This document shows positions 62,201 through 64,000 of a stretch of DNA of 64,000 bases, in pieces (the stretch's first letter is position 1; each line of letters opens with the position of its first letter). Made by a program: the position numbers and the translations under genes. The notes below the pieces were generated by a model. It was not told the origin of the DNA and did not search any database. It saw nothing but the letters and a program-made list of their open reading frames with translations. The DNA lies in contig OU612065.1 of assembly GCA_914767715.1 (NCBI GenBank), positions 8,742,001 through 8,806,000 on the forward strand, read 5' to 3'. The DNA comes from Membranipora membranacea (lineage: Eukaryota; Bryozoa; Gymnolaemata; Cheilostomatida; Membraniporidae).

Positions 62201-64000
62201 CCTTTGTGTTATGTGAACTCAAACCCATCCAATGTCTCAGCTGTTTGATTCATGAAAATATCATTGGTAATCTGAATATACCTGATGTAATCGTGCAATG
62301 TTGATAATTACATAAACCAAATTGTGGAAAACAAAACTTGCCGCAGCATTGTTGTCCGTCAACCGTCAACAGTCTTTTTGTATACATCATTCGTTCTTAA
62401 AACTTCTAATGATGAATATTTGCCTATTGATAGATTCACGGCCTTACCTCAGGGCTAAAAGCCTTCTCGACAGAGAAAGCCGCAGAGCATATAGAGATAT
62501 GTCGGAGAGCTTGCGGCGGACACGGATACAGCCATGCTAGTGGGATACCTAAAATATATCAGAGGAGTGTGCCAGGATGTACGTACGAGGGCGAGAACAC
62601 TGTCATGTACCTTCAGTGTGCCAGGTGTGTTCTAAGTATTTGTTACAAGGCAATGTGATTTTGACATTGACTGTCTTCACTTTACAGGATATATCATCTA
62701 TCTGAATTTACTTTACAAGCGAAGCAGACAGCAATTCATACATAACCCTTGAAGCGGTATGGTTTCTGATTCCAAGTGGTCTGCATTCCCAATATGTTCC
62801 ATGGATATATCCAGGATGATACTATTCTTTCTATTTTAGATCTTTGGTAAAGTTCTTAACAATGGCTCAGTCCGGTCAAGAAGTACCTCAGACTGTGAAT
62901 TTTTTGAGAGAAGATACTACTGTCCCACAACACCTTGCGACAGCTTCCACCTTCAACAGTCTTCTTCTGAGACAAGCCGTCCGCCTCAATTGTTCAAGGT
63001 AAACACTGTAGCCACAGTGAGCAGATTTGCAAAAATCTGTGAGAAGTGCTAGGTACCCTTTATTTGGTGTTATTTAGAAAAAATGATATAATCAAATGTT
63101 GGATGACTGTGGCGGAGGTTAAATTTTGTTATTAAGTTAGTGTTCTCCTTTCGGGGATTTTACTCTGTGATTGCCGCTGATATTTTCAGGCTGCTGAAGA
63201 CATCTGCTACTAAATTACAGACATTAACTCAGAGTATGGGTCTTGAGGATGCATGGAACCAATCATCCCTAGAATTAGTAGAGGTAGCTAAGGTAAGATA
63301 TTACCTGAGTTACTGCAAAAATCCTGCACTGGACATAATAATATGTATTCTCTATCACTGGCTATGGTTGAATGCTGGTTAGTCATGAGGGACAATGATG
63401 CATAAAGAGTGATAGGTGGAGATCAAACTGTATTAGATCGAAGCAGTATCTATGTGAGGCCATTAAAGGCAGTGCATCATGGTTATATCCTTACTGCCGC
63501 TCATGCTGTGAAAGAGCTTCTACATAGTTCACTGAGACTGCCTATTACTTGTCATATGAATTGTGTTCTCATGTGAAAATAAATGACAACTCCCTCTGAA
63601 TCTTTATTAACATTTTGTCAAATTATCAGTGGCAGGTCTAGGTCAGGTCATATTACTTAATGTTAGCATTGATTGCTCATATTTAATACCGGTGGCATTT
63701 TTATGTTCTTTCAGGCTTTTTCATTCTACATGACAGTAGACTTATTTACGGATGCACTAACTAAACGGAAATGGGAGGTGACTGCTAAGACAGCCATGTC
63801 TCACTTATGTGAATTCTATACAGTCAATGGTATCTTGAATGAATCCGGCACATATCTGCAGGTATGTGTGTTGGCAATATAATGTCTCAATGGTAAACGC
63901 GAGTAGGTATGGGAGGGAGGGAGGGAGGGAGGGAGGTATGCACTGGGACATGGTGCTCTGGCCTGCTGGTTTGTAAGACAATACCTGTATGTTCCACCCG
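59279..64000 (+). CDS. Peroxisomal acyl-CoA oxidase, gene 3 of cluster (ACOX1-like), 3' end outside window
   Basis: Eleven exons: 59279-59396, 59617-59794, 60148-60308, 60496-60603, 61079-61198, 61410-61695, 61921-62080, 62434-62624, 62840-62998, 63190-63292 and 63715-63861, giving the first 577 aa. The last two exons found in the paralogues lie beyond 64000. Start [20 protein letters not shown] is close to vertebrate ACOX1. [47 protein letters not shown] and YEGEN (catalytic Glu near 429) are present. Exon 61410-61695 is exactly the sum of exons 6 and 7 of the other genes (116 + 170), so one intron has been lost cleanly. The centre of exon 62434-62624 is unusually close in DNA to gene 1. Confidence 0.93.
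60682..60795. mobile_element. MITE in intron 4 of oxidase gene 3
   Basis: In reverse orientation it reads ACCTATATCAAGTTTGATCC, then GACTGCATTCTAGTAG, matching the left arm of the element at 47236 (ACCTAGATCAAGTTTGATCT, GACTGCATTCCAGTTG). Its other end TTGATCCAATTCATCTGCAT gives the inverted counterpart. The boundaries are approximate. Confidence 0.6.
63911..63936. repeat. (GGGA)n microsatellite in oxidase gene 3
   Basis: Six tandem copies of GGGA in the intron after exon 63715-63861, on the transcribed strand as G-rich RNA, which could form a G-quadruplex. Confidence 0.9.

Overview
This is a stretch of animal (metazoan) nuclear genome. Genes are split by many GT-AG introns, most of them 100-2000 bases. 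The proteins are recognisable animal families, and the intergenic and intronic DNA holds small DNA transposons, tRNA-derived SINEs and a degraded RTE-type LINE. The sequence is AT-rich and contains one giant secreted mosaic gene built from phase-1 exon modules, which suggests a non-vertebrate animal. I cannot name the phylum from the sequence alone.

Layout. (1) Positions 32596 down to below 1, minus strand: one giant gene. I traced 52 consecutive exons (8529 coding bases, 2843 codons) without a stop or a reading-frame break. It encodes a signal peptide followed by F5/8C (discoidin), fibrinogen-like, LamG-like, WSC, Link, EGF, C-type lectin and sushi modules. The 5' end is in the window and the 3' end is not. 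(2) 33581-34654, minus: an RBBP9-type serine hydrolase (2 exons, 186 aa). (3) 34850-36302, minus: an ANKRD49-like ankyrin protein (2 exons, 300 aa). (4) 36303-38940: intergenic, with a SINE, a small fold-back insertion and the promoter of the next gene. (5) 38941-44798, plus: Enhancer of Polycomb (EPC1/2 orthologue, 14 exons, 835 aa). (6) 45316-51895 minus, 52203-57855 plus and 59279 to beyond 64000 plus: three peroxisomal acyl-CoA oxidase genes of ACOX1 type. The first two are divergent across a 307-base spacer and the third is a tandem copy cut by the window end. The two complete copies each have 14 coding exons and 665 aa.

Working together. The three oxidases should each carry out the first, H2O2-producing step of peroxisomal beta-oxidation. 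The two complete copies end in different PTS1-like tripeptides (AKM, SQL). The giant protein is probably an extracellular adhesion or recognition molecule. Its F5/8C, LamG-like, EGF and fibrinogen-like modules recall the contactin-associated-protein / neurexin IV set, but in far more copies and mixed with lectin modules.

Most notable: two domains of the giant protein are interrupted by whole foreign domains carried on symmetric phase 1-1 exons. A WSC module sits inside a fibrinogen C-terminal domain, and a single-exon F5/8C module sits inside a C-type lectin domain. Skipping the inserted exons would restore both host domains in frame. Other points are a very recent duplication of an exon of this gene between 140-base direct repeats, an apparent gene-conversion tract and a precise intron loss in the oxidase cluster, and two very small perfect fold-back insertions with 9-10 base direct repeats.
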